DNA of 64,000 bases, from NCBI RefSeq assembly GCF_012273215.1, contig NZ_CP050965.1:744001-808000 (forward strand), given 5' to 3'. The notes under the pieces are model-generated. The model did no database searches. It saw only the letters and a list, made by a program, of their open reading frames with translations, and was not told the DNA's origin. The position numbers and the translations under genes were made by a program. The stretch is from Gemella haemolysans. GTDB taxonomy: Bacteria; Bacillota; Bacilli; Staphylococcales; Gemellaceae. Below are positions 32,401 through 40,516 of this stretch, piece after piece. Numbering within the stretch: the first letter of the stretch is position 1; each line of letters starts with the position of its first letter.

Positions 32401-33714
32401 GATTCTGATACAAAATTATTAGGAATTTCTCCTGAAATAACACAAGGTTATTATCCACAAAAACAAGCTATCGAATTAAATGTTGTTGCAAAAGATAACA
32501 AGATTACAATTCAACCTAAAGATGAGAAATTAACTATTCTTAATCTTCTACACTGGTATAGAGGACGTTCTGAGTTTTATGGCGGAGAAGGTATCTTACA
32601 AGGTTTAGAAAAATATAAAGAATTCCTAAGTAAACAAACTAAACCTATGGCAGAACTACTTAAGAGTGATGATTATGGTCGTAACTGGTATATTGTTACT
32701 AAGGTAGAACGTATCCGTGGCAATGAAATTAAAGAAATTAGTTCTTCAAGTGTTTCTAATGAAGATGATAAAAAACTAGAAATTACTGATAATGATATGA
32801 AAGCAGGAGATAAATATAGAATTACTAAAACTTTATTCGAGAAAAATGCTACTAATATCGATGATAAATTAGTTGAACTTATAACTACAGTTGATGCTGA
32901 TGTTAAAAAAGAAGAACCAAAAGTAGAAGATAAAAAAGATGAGAAACCTACTGAGCAACCTAAGGTTGAAGAAAAACCTCAAGTAACTCCAGAACAACCT
33001 AAAGTTGAAGAAAAACCTCAGGTAACACCAGAACAGCCTAAATCAGAGGAAAATACTCAAACACCAGCAGTTGAACAACCAAGTAACCCTACAAATGATG
33101 ATAAACTTAACAATCTAAAAGATACACTTGTAGCTAAATTACCTGGAGATGAAGAAGTAATTGTAAAATTCAAGGCTAAAGATGTTACTGGTATTCACTT
33201 TGTTGCTCAAAATTCTAACGAACAAAAAGTAAATGAAGTAAAAGAATTAGTTAAGAATCTTGATGAGAATTTAAATGTTGTGAAAACTTTTGATCTATTC
33301 TTCACAGATGATAATGGAAATGTAATAAATAATAATGGTGAAACTAGAGCAGTTACTGTAGCTGTTCTTGCTAAAGATAATGAAACATTAGAAGTTTATT
33401 ATGTAAATGGTGATAAATTAGAAAAAGTCCCAAGTTCATATTCAGATGGGAAATTAACATTCTATACAGATCACTTCAGTACATATACAATTGTTTCAAG
33501 AACAAATAACAATAGATCACATAACCAAGATTCTAATACAAACTCTACATTATCTACTCAAAATAACAATACTAATGTTGGAAACAATCCAATTTCACAA
33601 AGATTCAATAATATATTACCTAAAACAGGATTAACTGAAAATAGTGTTGGAGCATTATTACTAGGTATATTAGGTATTAGATTAGCTGTATTAGGCTTCA
33701 GAAGAAAAAGATAA
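29494..33714 (+). CDS. LPXTG-anchored haem/haemoglobin-binding protein with Shr-like, NEAT and leucine-rich repeat domains
   Basis: 1406 residues. A signal peptide ends near VVYAQD (about 40-45). Four repeats follow that resemble the Shr-like haemoglobin-interacting domain (former DUF1533): about 50-150 and 160-258 are close to each other (both with DGKDFGFxNQ and NKQDKHKIE/KKQDKHKIE), and 287-380 and 405-505 are more distant. Residues about 519-665 form a NEAT domain (LEDGEYTLGFNALYADG, GFFDKNVKLVVKDGKMSI, VIVSYGG). The second Tyr of the YxxxY haem motif is not evident. An EF-hand-like loop DTNKDGKVTEDEL (about 687-700) precedes 10 or more leucine-rich repeats (720-965). Then come a mixed domain, a PEQPKVEEKPQVT repeat linker (1141-1190), a further domain and the sortase signal LPKTG (1375-1379) with hydrophobic tail. 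ATG 29494 has GGAGG 6 bases before it. It resembles B. anthracis Hal and streptococcal Shr. No other haem uptake genes are adjacent. Confidence 0.9.
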   Translation: MNKKYNNKLIIGLAVPICLSIGSVDFNYSKLNLNSNVVYAQDQQSTGFKVYEPEIGASGSLEIAVEGQDTSDTLFNRYWSKIDKLLIDGKDFGFNNQASASKNYSLFNSIIYVNNSEITNHYNKQDKHKIEIIFKDGSKAVYEDKGYVDPTAKPKLINEGLKIVEPQLDSDSLIFFLEGSDIYRNYWTKVTKLTVDGKDFGFDNQNTNSKFYKLYDGQVTAVDKAITEHYKKQDKHKIEFTFTDGSKTTYEDTGYVEPSNDTPAPSKENETDTNKPASNAKYTISKLDQGKNWKDEKHLTLELSDTSVYDNFVEEIASVTLNGTTVNKDVFKDKVETSKYLGIRIFNEDLVKALKDSDNKLEVKLVDGTIISYPTSTDKKEDVKPTEPKQEVPTTSSSYAQKDLVSKVEKNGYGDELNISLVNGFKAEDVLKNTKEVIINGKSFDKSLFNKNWKDQIVTFDDGGESLKAFKAWNFDGDNTIVFKANDGSESKAYTTGNKVVEEKPVSEKTPEKQEEKTYSLTDKLEDGEYTLGFNALYADGRQGTSMLEGFFDKNVKLVVKDGKMSITMLNTLFAHGLYDFAIQNKGKWESGVKENFGEKNSAGQYDRALFTLPVEDLDQVHLGGVIVSYGGALESDKGNFDKYTTVKLKFKPEIKKGWNGFELVEKNNEERKKSDDLLQKKLIANGVDTNKDGKVTEDELKNFTGDINIGSLEIDGKVDKGAIYNLDLLKHMGPGVKSFTSDSNNFGELPEDLFKNAVNIERINLGGNGVTKLPENLFANNKKLKTVNLSSNNLGNIPEGLFANNPELESVEFSQSWLSTLPTNVFANNKKLKTVSLSNNKIVSLPDDLFNNNSALTFLSFTDNELTKLPASVANLSSLTQLYAANNKLTSLPENGVNLTKLNTLALNNNHIASLSDELWKTLAKNKATVRLVNNQISNIPLDLIKANGSLQILDIANNNLPATLPYNDSDTKLLGISPEITQGYYPQKQAIELNVVAKDNKITIQPKDEKLTILNLLHWYRGRSEFYGGEGILQGLEKYKEFLSKQTKPMAELLKSDDYGRNWYIVTKVERIRGNEIKEISSSSVSNEDDKKLEITDNDMKAGDKYRITKTLFEKNATNIDDKLVELITTVDADVKKEEPKVEDKKDEKPTEQPKVEEKPQVTPEQPKVEEKPQVTPEQPKSEENTQTPAVEQPSNPTNDDKLNNLKDTLVAKLPGDEEVIVKFKAKDVTGIHFVAQNSNEQKVNEVKELVKNLDENLNVVKTFDLFFTDDNGNVINNNGETRAVTVAVLAKDNETLEVYYVNGDKLEKVPSSYSDGKLTFYTDHFSTYTIVSRTNNNRSHNQDSNTNSTLSTQNNNTNVGNNPISQRFNNILPKTGLTENSVGALLLGILGIRLAVLGFRRKR

Positions 33715-33747
33715 TTTAAAAATTTAATAATAATTACATAAGATATA

Positions 33748-33789
33748 AATAACGGATGTACTTAACAATTGCCAAGTACATCCGTTATT
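33748..33789. terminator. Bidirectional terminator between the surface protein and the VanZ-like gene
   Basis: Perfect 16-bp stem AATAACGGATGTACTT (33748-33763) with its complement at 33774-33789 and a 10-base loop, sitting between convergent genes; AT-rich flanks on both sides. Confidence 0.8.
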
Positions 33790-33798
33790 ATTTATTAT

Positions 33799-34332
33799 TT
33801 AAGATACTATATTAATTATTTCATAAATAATATATCCCGAAAGAAGTATTAAAATGAAATTCATATACAATCTAAGTTTTTCTTTGAAAATTAGAGAAAT
33901 AATATTGATAATTATTACTCCTATGCAAGCACCTAAAGTATTATCTATTAAATCTGTTATATCAGGGAACCCAATAGTCAAGATATATTGAGTAGATTCA
34001 TATATTAAACTTAATATAAATCCTAAAATTATAGCGCTTAAGCCAGACGATTTAGGATATAGTATTTTGATATAAAAGCTAAAAGGTATAAAGAAAATTA
34101 TATTAAGTAAAACTTCCACAATGTCAAAATTTCCAAATCTGTATGGTACTAGATTGATTGTTCTCCAAGTTACACCAGGATAAAGTAATACACGAGGATT
34201 ATTTATCCATGAAATATTACTACTTAAAAGTAGGTTCCAATCCATTTTAGCTACTATTACCCAAGTAAGAATAAATAAATATACAAAAAATAGAAAAACT
34301 GTTAATTTTCTACTGTTTAGAAAAGATTTCAA
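33799..34332 (-). CDS. VanZ-like membrane protein
   Basis: 177 residues with about five membrane helices. The VanZ signature is visible: NLVPYRFG, VLLNIIFFIPFSFYI, FILSLIYESTQYI and the DITDLIDNTLGACIG loop. VanZ-type proteins give low-level teicoplanin resistance in enterococci, but most chromosomal homologues have no known role. Start is TTG at 34332, with AAGGAG seven to eight bases before it on the minus strand. It is transcribed against the plus-strand flow together with the gene upstream at 34399. Confidence 0.85.
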   Translation of the reverse strand: MKSFLNSRKLTVFLFFVYLFILTWVIVAKMDWNLLLSSNISWINNPRVLLYPGVTWRTINLVPYRFGNFDIVEVLLNIIFFIPFSFYIKILYPKSSGLSAIILGFILSLIYESTQYILTIGFPDITDLIDNTLGACIGVIIINIISLIFKEKLRLYMNFILILLSGYIIYEIINIVS

Positions 34333-34398
34333 AATATTCTCCTTCCTCTAATTACACTTATGATAATGTTAGCAAAACTTATTAAAATTTACTTAAAT

Positions 34399-34776
34399 TT
34401 ATTTTTTAATTATTAATTGGACTTGTTCTGTAATAATTCCCGCTTCGCTCTTTAAATATAAAGTAAAATTCGTCTCACTATAATCAAATTTATTGTCTTT
34501 ATCAAACATCACTTCATAATAAGAAGGATAATGAACAGTACCTATGTTTGTAGATAGTTCCTTATCATATTTATCCCACTTAATATTTTTATCTTCTTTA
34601 GAAACAATTAGAATTCTATATTTATCATATACTTGACAATGACACCCATTAACGTTATCAGAATAGGGACTATTTCCATCTAAATAGTCGATAATAATAT
34701 CATATGCACTAGTGTCCTTACTTTCAAATTTTTTATAAATATAATCCACAGCTGAATCAGTAAATGTAATTTTCAT
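34399..34776 (-). CDS. IscA/HesB-like (iron-sulfur biosynthesis family) small protein
   Basis: 125 residues beginning MKITFTDSAVDYIYKKF, the start pattern of the short HesB-like family of Firmicutes. Only two cysteines are seen, in GCHCQVYD, and the usual C-terminal Cys-Gly-Cys of IscA is absent, so it is probably not a classical A-type Fe-S carrier. Function is unknown. AAGGAG precedes the ATG on the minus strand. It is probably co-transcribed with the VanZ-like gene. It shares the 280-base gap upstream with apt, which runs the other way. Confidence 0.6.
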   Translation of the reverse strand: MKITFTDSAVDYIYKKFESKDTSAYDIIIDYLDGNSPYSDNVNGCHCQVYDKYRILIVSKEDKNIKWDKYDKELSTNIGTVHYPSYYEVMFDKDNKFDYSETNFTLYLKSEAGIITEQVQLIIKK

Positions 34777-35055
34777 ACTAAAATCTCCTTATATTGTATT
34801 TATAATATATTTTAACACATAACATAGAATACAAATAATAATTGATTTTATCAATTGGTGATTTTATATTACTAAAAATATACAGAGTTCTAGATTATCT
34901 AATACTATATAAGTAAATTCTTCATATTATAAGTAGATTCATAATCTAATAAATTACTATTTCTTAGTGTATTAATAGTGTTTAAAATTGCTTATTTTGG
35001 GATTTTATAGTATAATAATTGAGTTAAGAAAACATTTAGGAGAAAAGAAAAATAA
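34777..35055. other. Divergent intergenic region between the HesB-like gene and apt
   Basis: AT-rich, no gene seen. It contains two inverted repeats: AATTGAT/ATCAATT at 34840-34856 and AGATTAT/ATAATCT flanking about 34890-34947. Either might be an operator or a terminator remnant. Confidence 0.4.
34988..35016 (+). promoter_or_regulatory. Promoter of apt
   Basis: TTGCTT (34988-34993), 17-base spacer, TATAAT (35011-35016). Confidence 0.7.
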
Positions 35056-35568
35056 ATGAATTTAGAAAAATACATTTCAATCGTAGAAAATTGGCCAAAA
35101 GAAGGAATTAGTTTTAAAGATATTACTACATTAATGGCAGATGGTGAGGCATATAAATATGCTACTGATCAAATCGTTAACTATGCAAAAGAAAGAAAAG
35201 TTGATGTTGTAGTTGGACCAGAAGCACGTGGTTTTATCATTGGATGTCCTGTATCTTATTCATTAGGTATTGGGTTCGTTCCTGTTAGAAAACCTAATAA
35301 ATTACCTCGTGAAGTTATTTCTTACCAATATGATTTAGAATATGGTAGTAACACTTTAACAATGCACAAAGATGCTATTAAACCAGGTCAACGTGTTCTT
35401 ATCACTGACGATTTATTAGCTACTGGTGGAACAATTGAAGCAACTATTAAATTAGTAGAAGAATTAGGAGGAATCGTAGTAGGTATTGCATTCTTAATCG
35501 AACTAGATGGTCTAAATGGAATGGACAAACTACAAGGTTATGATGTTCTTACATTACTAAAAATGTAA
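35056..35568 (+). CDS. apt: Adenine phosphoribosyltransferase
   Basis: Salvages adenine to AMP with PRPP. The PRPP loop [16 protein letters not shown] and the N-terminal [16 protein letters not shown] are typical. 170 residues matches Apt in Bacillus. AGGAG lies 13 bases before the ATG. relA, which often follows apt, is not here; the next gene is an M16C peptidase. Confidence 0.96.
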   Translation: MNLEKYISIVENWPKEGISFKDITTLMADGEAYKYATDQIVNYAKERKVDVVVGPEARGFIIGCPVSYSLGIGFVPVRKPNKLPREVISYQYDLEYGSNTLTMHKDAIKPGQRVLITDDLLATGGTIEATIKLVEELGGIVVGIAFLIELDGLNGMDKLQGYDVLTLLKM

Positions 35569-35592
35569 TCTACTATGAAATAATTAAATAAT

Positions 35593-38460
35593 ATGACATT
35601 TGAACTTATAGAAAAGAAATATCTAAAAAATATTAATACAAATGCTTATCTTTATGAGCATACTAAAACTCGTGCTAGATTAGTTTTCTTTGAAAATGAC
35701 GACATAAATAAAAGTTTTAGCATCAGTTTTAAAACTATCCCTTATAATGATAATGGTATTTTTCATATTTTAGAACATTCTGTTTTATGTGGTTCAGCGA
35801 AATATCCAGTAAAAGAACCTTTTGTAGAACTACTTAAAGGTTCTTTTAATACATTTTTAAATGCAATGACATTTCCTGATAAAACTATGTATCCAGTATC
35901 ATCTAAAAATGAAAAAGATTTAGAAATATTAATGGACATCTATTTAGATGCCGTATTTAATCCGAATTTAAAAGTTAATAAAAATATACTAGCACAAGAA
36001 GGTTGGCATTACCATTTAGAAAATAAAGAGGATGAACTTATATACAAAGGTGTAGTTTATAATGAAATGAAAGGTGCATACTCATCAGTAGATGAAGTTC
36101 TTGATCAATATGTAAGTGAACACTTATTTAATGATACACCTTATAAATATTCTTCGGGAGGAAAGCCAGAGGCTATTCCTTCAATTACACAAGAAGAATT
36201 TTTAGAGACATACATTTATAATTATCACCCAAGTAACAGTTATATCTTCTTATATGGTAATCTAAATGTAAACAAATATTTGGAACATATCGATAGTTAT
36301 TTAAATAACTATGATTATAAAGATTATAGTGACTATAACTTATCACGTCAAAATCATTTTTCAAAAGAAATTGTTAAGCGAACTTATTTCAACGAAGAGC
36401 TAAGCAACAAGGCATATGTTGCATATAATTACATCCTTGGTGATAGTAATGAATTCAGTAGAATTGAGAATATTGATATTATAGATGATATACTTCTAGG
36501 AAGTAGTAATACTGAATTTAGAAAATATTTCATAGAAAATGATTTTTGTGAAGATGTTTATAGTTATGTTCAAAAAGATAGAAAAGAAACTGTCTATTCA
36601 ATCATCTTCAAATATGTAAAAGATGATAAATTAGATAATCTTGATAGTGAATACAAAAAACTTCTTAAATCAATCATTGAAAAAGGTTTTGATTATGAAC
36701 AAGTACAAGCTTCAATCAATAAGAAAAATTTCTCAATTAAAGAAGAAATTAACAAAACTTCGGCACCTAAAGGTGTTTCTTACGCAATAAGATTATTAAG
36801 AACTTGGCTTTACAGTGAAGAAGATATCCTGTCTTCATTTGATTTAGATAAAGTTATAGCTGATTTACAAGAAAATTGTAAAGATAAAAAATATGAAAGT
36901 CTTGCAAAAGAGTTCCTAATTAATAATGAGAAACAGGCTGTTTTACAGTTAATTCCAACTTTAGAAAAAGAGCAAAAAGAGAAAAATCTAGTTGAATACA
37001 AAGCTTCATTATCTGAAAATGAACTACAAGATATAGTCGAAAATACGAAATCTCTACAAAACTGGCAAAATAGTATTGATAAGAAAGAAGATCTTGAAAA
37101 AATTAAATGTGTTGATGCTAAAGAAGTTGAGTTAAAAAATCCTTTTGAAGAAACATTATTTGAAACATATAGAGATTTAAAATTCTCTCATTATAATGCA
37201 GTAACAAATGGAATTTCTTATACTAAATTACTTTTTGATATTAGCGATTTTGAGCTAGAACAGCTTCAATACGCTTCAATTTTATCGTATTTATTATTTA
37301 ACTTTAACACAAAAAATAAAACAGAGGCAGAAGTTATTAAAGAAATAGGAGCAAATCTTGGTGGAGTTAGTTCATATATAGATGTCTTTAGAAAACATAA
37401 GAGTGACGAATGCGAAGTTAAATTTATAATTAGTGCGAAAAATCTCGTTGAAAAATCAGAAGAATTAGCTAATATATTAGAAGAAACTACATTAAACGTT
37501 GATTTTGATGATAAAGAAGCATTATACAACGTCCTATTAGAAGTTAAATTAATGCTAGAAAACAAATTCAAGAATTCAGGGCATGCATTTGTAGCACGTC
37601 GAATTAGTGGATTCTATAATCCACAAAGTAAGTTAGCATCATACCATGGTGAATATGACTTCTACTTATTCATGAATAAGTTACTAGATAATTATGAAAC
37701 TGACAATGAAAGTATAAGAGAAAATCTTTATAATGTAGCTAAGTTAATTTTCAATAAATCTAGATTATTAACTAACTTTGTTGGAAATAAAGAAGAATAT
37801 AATGATTTTAAAGAAGTTTTTACTAGCTTCTTAGAAAAATATCCAGAAGATACAAATAGACAAAAAGGATTCGAAATAGAATTAGAAGAACATGGTTATT
37901 CTGAAGGATTTTACTTTGATTCTCTTGTACAGTATGTAGGTGTTGGATACAATATTAAAGATTATACCGGAACTCATTTAGTACTGAGACATATCCTAAG
38001 TTTAGATTATTTATGGAATAATGTTCGTGTGAAAAATGGAGCATACGGTGCTGGAGCAATATTTAATAACTTTGGTGATTTTAACTTATGGTCTTATCGT
38101 GATCCTAACTTAGTTGAAACATTAGATATATATTACAATATTGATAACTATGTTCGAAACTTTGTTGCTGATGATCAAGATCTAAATAAATACATTATCG
38201 GTACATTGAATACTTTAGATGTATTGATGTCACCAAGTGCGTTAGCAACATATTCACTTAATAAATATTTAACAAATTCACCATTTAATATTTATGATGA
38301 ACTTGTAAATGAAATTAAAAATACCAAAGTTGAAGATATACAAAAATTAGAAACTGTATTTAAAAATATGAAATCTAAAGCCTATACTTGTGTGCTAGGT
38401 TCAAAAGAAAAAGTATTAGAAAATAAAGAATTATTCAATAAAACAATTGAATTAAAATAG
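35593..38460 (+). CDS. M16C family zinc metallopeptidase (PreP/insulinase-like)
   Basis: 955 residues in the two-half M16 layout. The inverted zinc motif HILEH (HxxEH) with the distant Glu in GVVYNEMKGAYSS marks the active N-terminal half; the second half is the inactive partner. The length and pattern (LLKGSFNTFLNAMTFPDKTMYP) match subfamily M16C, presequence-protease-like enzymes that degrade peptides. No signal peptide, so it is cytoplasmic. No convincing ribosome site precedes the ATG, 24 bases after apt, so translation may be weak or coupled. Confidence 0.9.
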   Translation: MTFELIEKKYLKNINTNAYLYEHTKTRARLVFFENDDINKSFSISFKTIPYNDNGIFHILEHSVLCGSAKYPVKEPFVELLKGSFNTFLNAMTFPDKTMYPVSSKNEKDLEILMDIYLDAVFNPNLKVNKNILAQEGWHYHLENKEDELIYKGVVYNEMKGAYSSVDEVLDQYVSEHLFNDTPYKYSSGGKPEAIPSITQEEFLETYIYNYHPSNSYIFLYGNLNVNKYLEHIDSYLNNYDYKDYSDYNLSRQNHFSKEIVKRTYFNEELSNKAYVAYNYILGDSNEFSRIENIDIIDDILLGSSNTEFRKYFIENDFCEDVYSYVQKDRKETVYSIIFKYVKDDKLDNLDSEYKKLLKSIIEKGFDYEQVQASINKKNFSIKEEINKTSAPKGVSYAIRLLRTWLYSEEDILSSFDLDKVIADLQENCKDKKYESLAKEFLINNEKQAVLQLIPTLEKEQKEKNLVEYKASLSENELQDIVENTKSLQNWQNSIDKKEDLEKIKCVDAKEVELKNPFEETLFETYRDLKFSHYNAVTNGISYTKLLFDISDFELEQLQYASILSYLLFNFNTKNKTEAEVIKEIGANLGGVSSYIDVFRKHKSDECEVKFIISAKNLVEKSEELANILEETTLNVDFDDKEALYNVLLEVKLMLENKFKNSGHAFVARRISGFYNPQSKLASYHGEYDFYLFMNKLLDNYETDNESIRENLYNVAKLIFNKSRLLTNFVGNKEEYNDFKEVFTSFLEKYPEDTNRQKGFEIELEEHGYSEGFYFDSLVQYVGVGYNIKDYTGTHLVLRHILSLDYLWNNVRVKNGAYGAGAIFNNFGDFNLWSYRDPNLVETLDIYYNIDNYVRNFVADDQDLNKYIIGTLNTLDVLMSPSALATYSLNKYLTNSPFNIYDELVNEIKNTKVEDIQKLETVFKNMKSKAYTCVLGSKEKVLENKELFNKTIELK

Positions 38461-38472
38461 AAAGGTGCATGA

Positions 38473-39114
38473 ATGAGAGTTCGAAATAGAGCAGACGCAA
38501 GAGAGCGTTTAGAAAATAGTCCCGTTGTATTTTTACAACCTAAGGATAATAAAGGGAAATGGAAAGAAATATTTGGAAATGAAAATTCAATTCATCTTGA
38601 AATAGGGAGTGGAAAAGGTAAGTTTATTCATACATTAGCAGAAAAACATCCAGATATAAACTTTATCGCAATGGAAGCTCAACCTACTGTATTAACATTT
38701 CTATTAGATAAAGTAGAAGAAACACACAGAGAAAATCTGAAACTAATTTCTGGTAATGCAGAGGATTTACTTGAATATTTTGCTGAAGGAGAAGTTGATC
38801 AACTTTATCTAAACTTCTCTGATCCATGGCCAAAAACAAGACATGAAAAAAGACGTTTAACATTCCACACATTTTTAGCTCGTTATGAAGCGATACTTAG
38901 TGGAGATAAAACTATTATACAAAAAACAGATAATCAAGGCTTATTTGAATATAGTCTAATGAGTTATGCAAAATACGGATTTACATTCAATAGATTATCA
39001 TTAGACCTAACAAACAGCATCTATGAAGAAGATAATGTTCATACAGAATATGAAGATAAGTTCATTAAAAAAGGTAATAGAATATACATGGTAGAAGCTG
39101 TAAAAGTAGAATAA
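38473..39114 (+). CDS. trmB: tRNA (guanine-N7-)-methyltransferase
   Basis: Methylates G46 of tRNAs. The N-terminal MRVRNRADA, the SAM loop HLEIGSGKGKF, and FSDPWPKTRHEKRRLT are diagnostic. 213 residues. AAAGGTG precedes the ATG; the gap to the peptidase gene is 12 bases. A palindromic stem without T-run follows at 39119. Confidence 0.96.
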   Translation: MRVRNRADARERLENSPVVFLQPKDNKGKWKEIFGNENSIHLEIGSGKGKFIHTLAEKHPDINFIAMEAQPTVLTFLLDKVEETHRENLKLISGNAEDLLEYFAEGEVDQLYLNFSDPWPKTRHEKRRLTFHTFLARYEAILSGDKTIIQKTDNQGLFEYSLMSYAKYGFTFNRLSLDLTNSIYEEDNVHTEYEDKFIKKGNRIYMVEAVKVE

Positions 39115-39118
39115 TCAC

Positions 39119-39154
39119 AGTTAGTTTACATAAAATATATTACGTAAACTAACT
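39119..39154. repeat. 28-bp 11-6-11 palindrome, site 1 (with extended arms)
   Basis: The core 39123-39150 is AGTTTACATAA, centre AATATA, TTACGTAAACT, extended on both sides by AGTT/AACT. It lies just after trmB, has no T-run, and shares its arms with sites at 44085 and 46195. See findings for the dif comparison. Confidence 0.6.
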
Positions 39155-39208
39155 AATTGGAAACTACTTTGTTTATAACATTTTACATTAAAATTAATCG
39201 TTTTTACC

Positions 39209-39237
39209 TTGATTTTAAAAAAATTTTTATTTATAAT
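39209..39237 (+). promoter_or_regulatory. Promoter of efp
   Basis: TTGATT (39209-39214), 17-base spacer, TATAAT (39232-39237), 33 bases before the ATG. Confidence 0.65.
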
Positions 39238-39270
39238 AATATTAGTACAATTTAAAGGAGAAATACAATA

Positions 39271-39828
39271 ATGATATCAGTTAATGATTTTAAAACTGGA
39301 GTTACTATCGAAGTTGATGGAAACATTTGGAAAGTAATGGAATTCCAACACGTTAAACCTGGTAAAGGAGCTGCTTTCGTACGTTCTAAATTAAGAAACA
39401 TGCGTACAGGTGCAGTTAATGATAAAACATTCAGAGCTGGTGAGAAAGTAGCAAAAGCTCAAATCAATAACCAAAAAATGTCATACCTTTACTCAACAGG
39501 TGAAGCTTATGTATTTATGGATAACGCTACTTACGAGCAAATCGAAGTACCAGAAGCACAATTAGAATACGAATTAAACTTCTTAAAAGAAAATATGGAA
39601 GTTTCAATCTTAATGTTTGGTGATGAAATCTTAGGTATTGACTTACCAACAACAGTAGAACTTACTGTAACTGAAACTGAACCTGGTGTTAAAGGTGATA
39701 CTGCACAAGGAGCTACTAAAGCTGCTACAGTAGAAACTGGATACACATTACAAGTACCTCTATTCGTTAAAGAAGGAGATGTATTAGTAATCAATACAGC
39801 AGAAGGTTCTTACGTATCAAGAGCATAA
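39271..39828 (+). CDS. efp: Elongation factor P
   Basis: Relieves ribosome stalling at polyproline. 185 residues with the three beta-barrel domains. The loop [14 protein letters not shown] carries the Lys that is modified in other bacteria. AAAGGAG precedes the ATG. A single-gene unit ended by a terminator at 39844. Confidence 0.97.
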   Translation: MISVNDFKTGVTIEVDGNIWKVMEFQHVKPGKGAAFVRSKLRNMRTGAVNDKTFRAGEKVAKAQINNQKMSYLYSTGEAYVFMDNATYEQIEVPEAQLEYELNFLKENMEVSILMFGDEILGIDLPTTVELTVTETEPGVKGDTAQGATKAATVETGYTLQVPLFVKEGDVLVINTAEGSYVSRA

Positions 39829-39843
39829 TTTATGAATAATTTA

Positions 39844-39880
39844 AAAACTCTCTATATTACTATGATAGAGAGTTTTTTAT
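39844..39880 (+). terminator. Terminator of efp
   Basis: AAAACTCTCTAT (39844-39855) pairs with ATAGAGAGTTTT (39865-39876), and the T-run continues to 39878. Confidence 0.88.
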
Positions 39881-39894
39881 AAAAGGAGAAACTA

Positions 39895-40437
39895 ATGAAA
39901 TACGTACTTTTGCTTCGTGGAATCAATGTTGGCGGTAAGAATAAAGTCTCTATGGCTGATTTGAAAGATGCGATTGCTTATTTAGGATATAAAAATGTTA
40001 TTACCTATATTAACAGTGGTAATATTATATTTGATACCACTGAAAATATAGGTGTTGTTAATGATAAGATATCACAGATATTAAATTCATATCCTTTCAA
40101 AATTAATAAAGTAATACTGACAAAACAAGAATACATAGAAGAACTTAAAAATCTGCCTAGTTGGTGGAAAGATGATTTTTATAGAAAAGATGTACTTTTT
40201 TATAGTGAAGATATAGATTATTCTATTATCAAAGAACGAATAAATAATATACCTTTAAAAGACGAAAAAGTTCACTTTGGGAAAAGGGCTGTTTTTTGGG
40301 GGAAATTTAATGAAAAGAACTATTTAAAAACGGCATATCATAAATATTTAATTAAAGAATCTTTCTATAAAGCTGTTACTATTAGAAACGGAAGAACTTT
40401 TATGAAAATCGCTGAGTTACTAGATAATGAACACTAA
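39895..40437 (+). CDS. DUF1697 family protein
   Basis: 180 residues starting YVLLLRGINVGGKNKVSMADL and with VITYINSGNIIFD, the DUF1697 signature. Members are common in Firmicutes and Actinobacteria; no function is established. AAAGGAG precedes the ATG. It lies directly after the efp terminator with no clear promoter between, so a few read-through transcripts or an unseen promoter must serve it. Confidence 0.88.
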   Translation: MKYVLLLRGINVGGKNKVSMADLKDAIAYLGYKNVITYINSGNIIFDTTENIGVVNDKISQILNSYPFKINKVILTKQEYIEELKNLPSWWKDDFYRKDVLFYSEDIDYSIIKERINNIPLKDEKVHFGKRAVFWGKFNEKNYLKTAYHKYLIKESFYKAVTIRNGRTFMKIAELLDNEH

Positions 40438-40457
40438 TTTTATAGTAAGCGTATATC

Positions 40458-40487
40458 TTTACTTGATATAGTTAATAATGATATAAT
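40458..40487 (+). promoter_or_regulatory. Promoter of the GntP-type permease gene
   Basis: TTTACT (40458-40463), 18-base spacer, TATAAT (40482-40487) preceded by TGA (extended -10). Confidence 0.5.
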
Positions 40488-40516
40488 TACCTAATGAAAA
40501 AATTAAGGAGAATATA

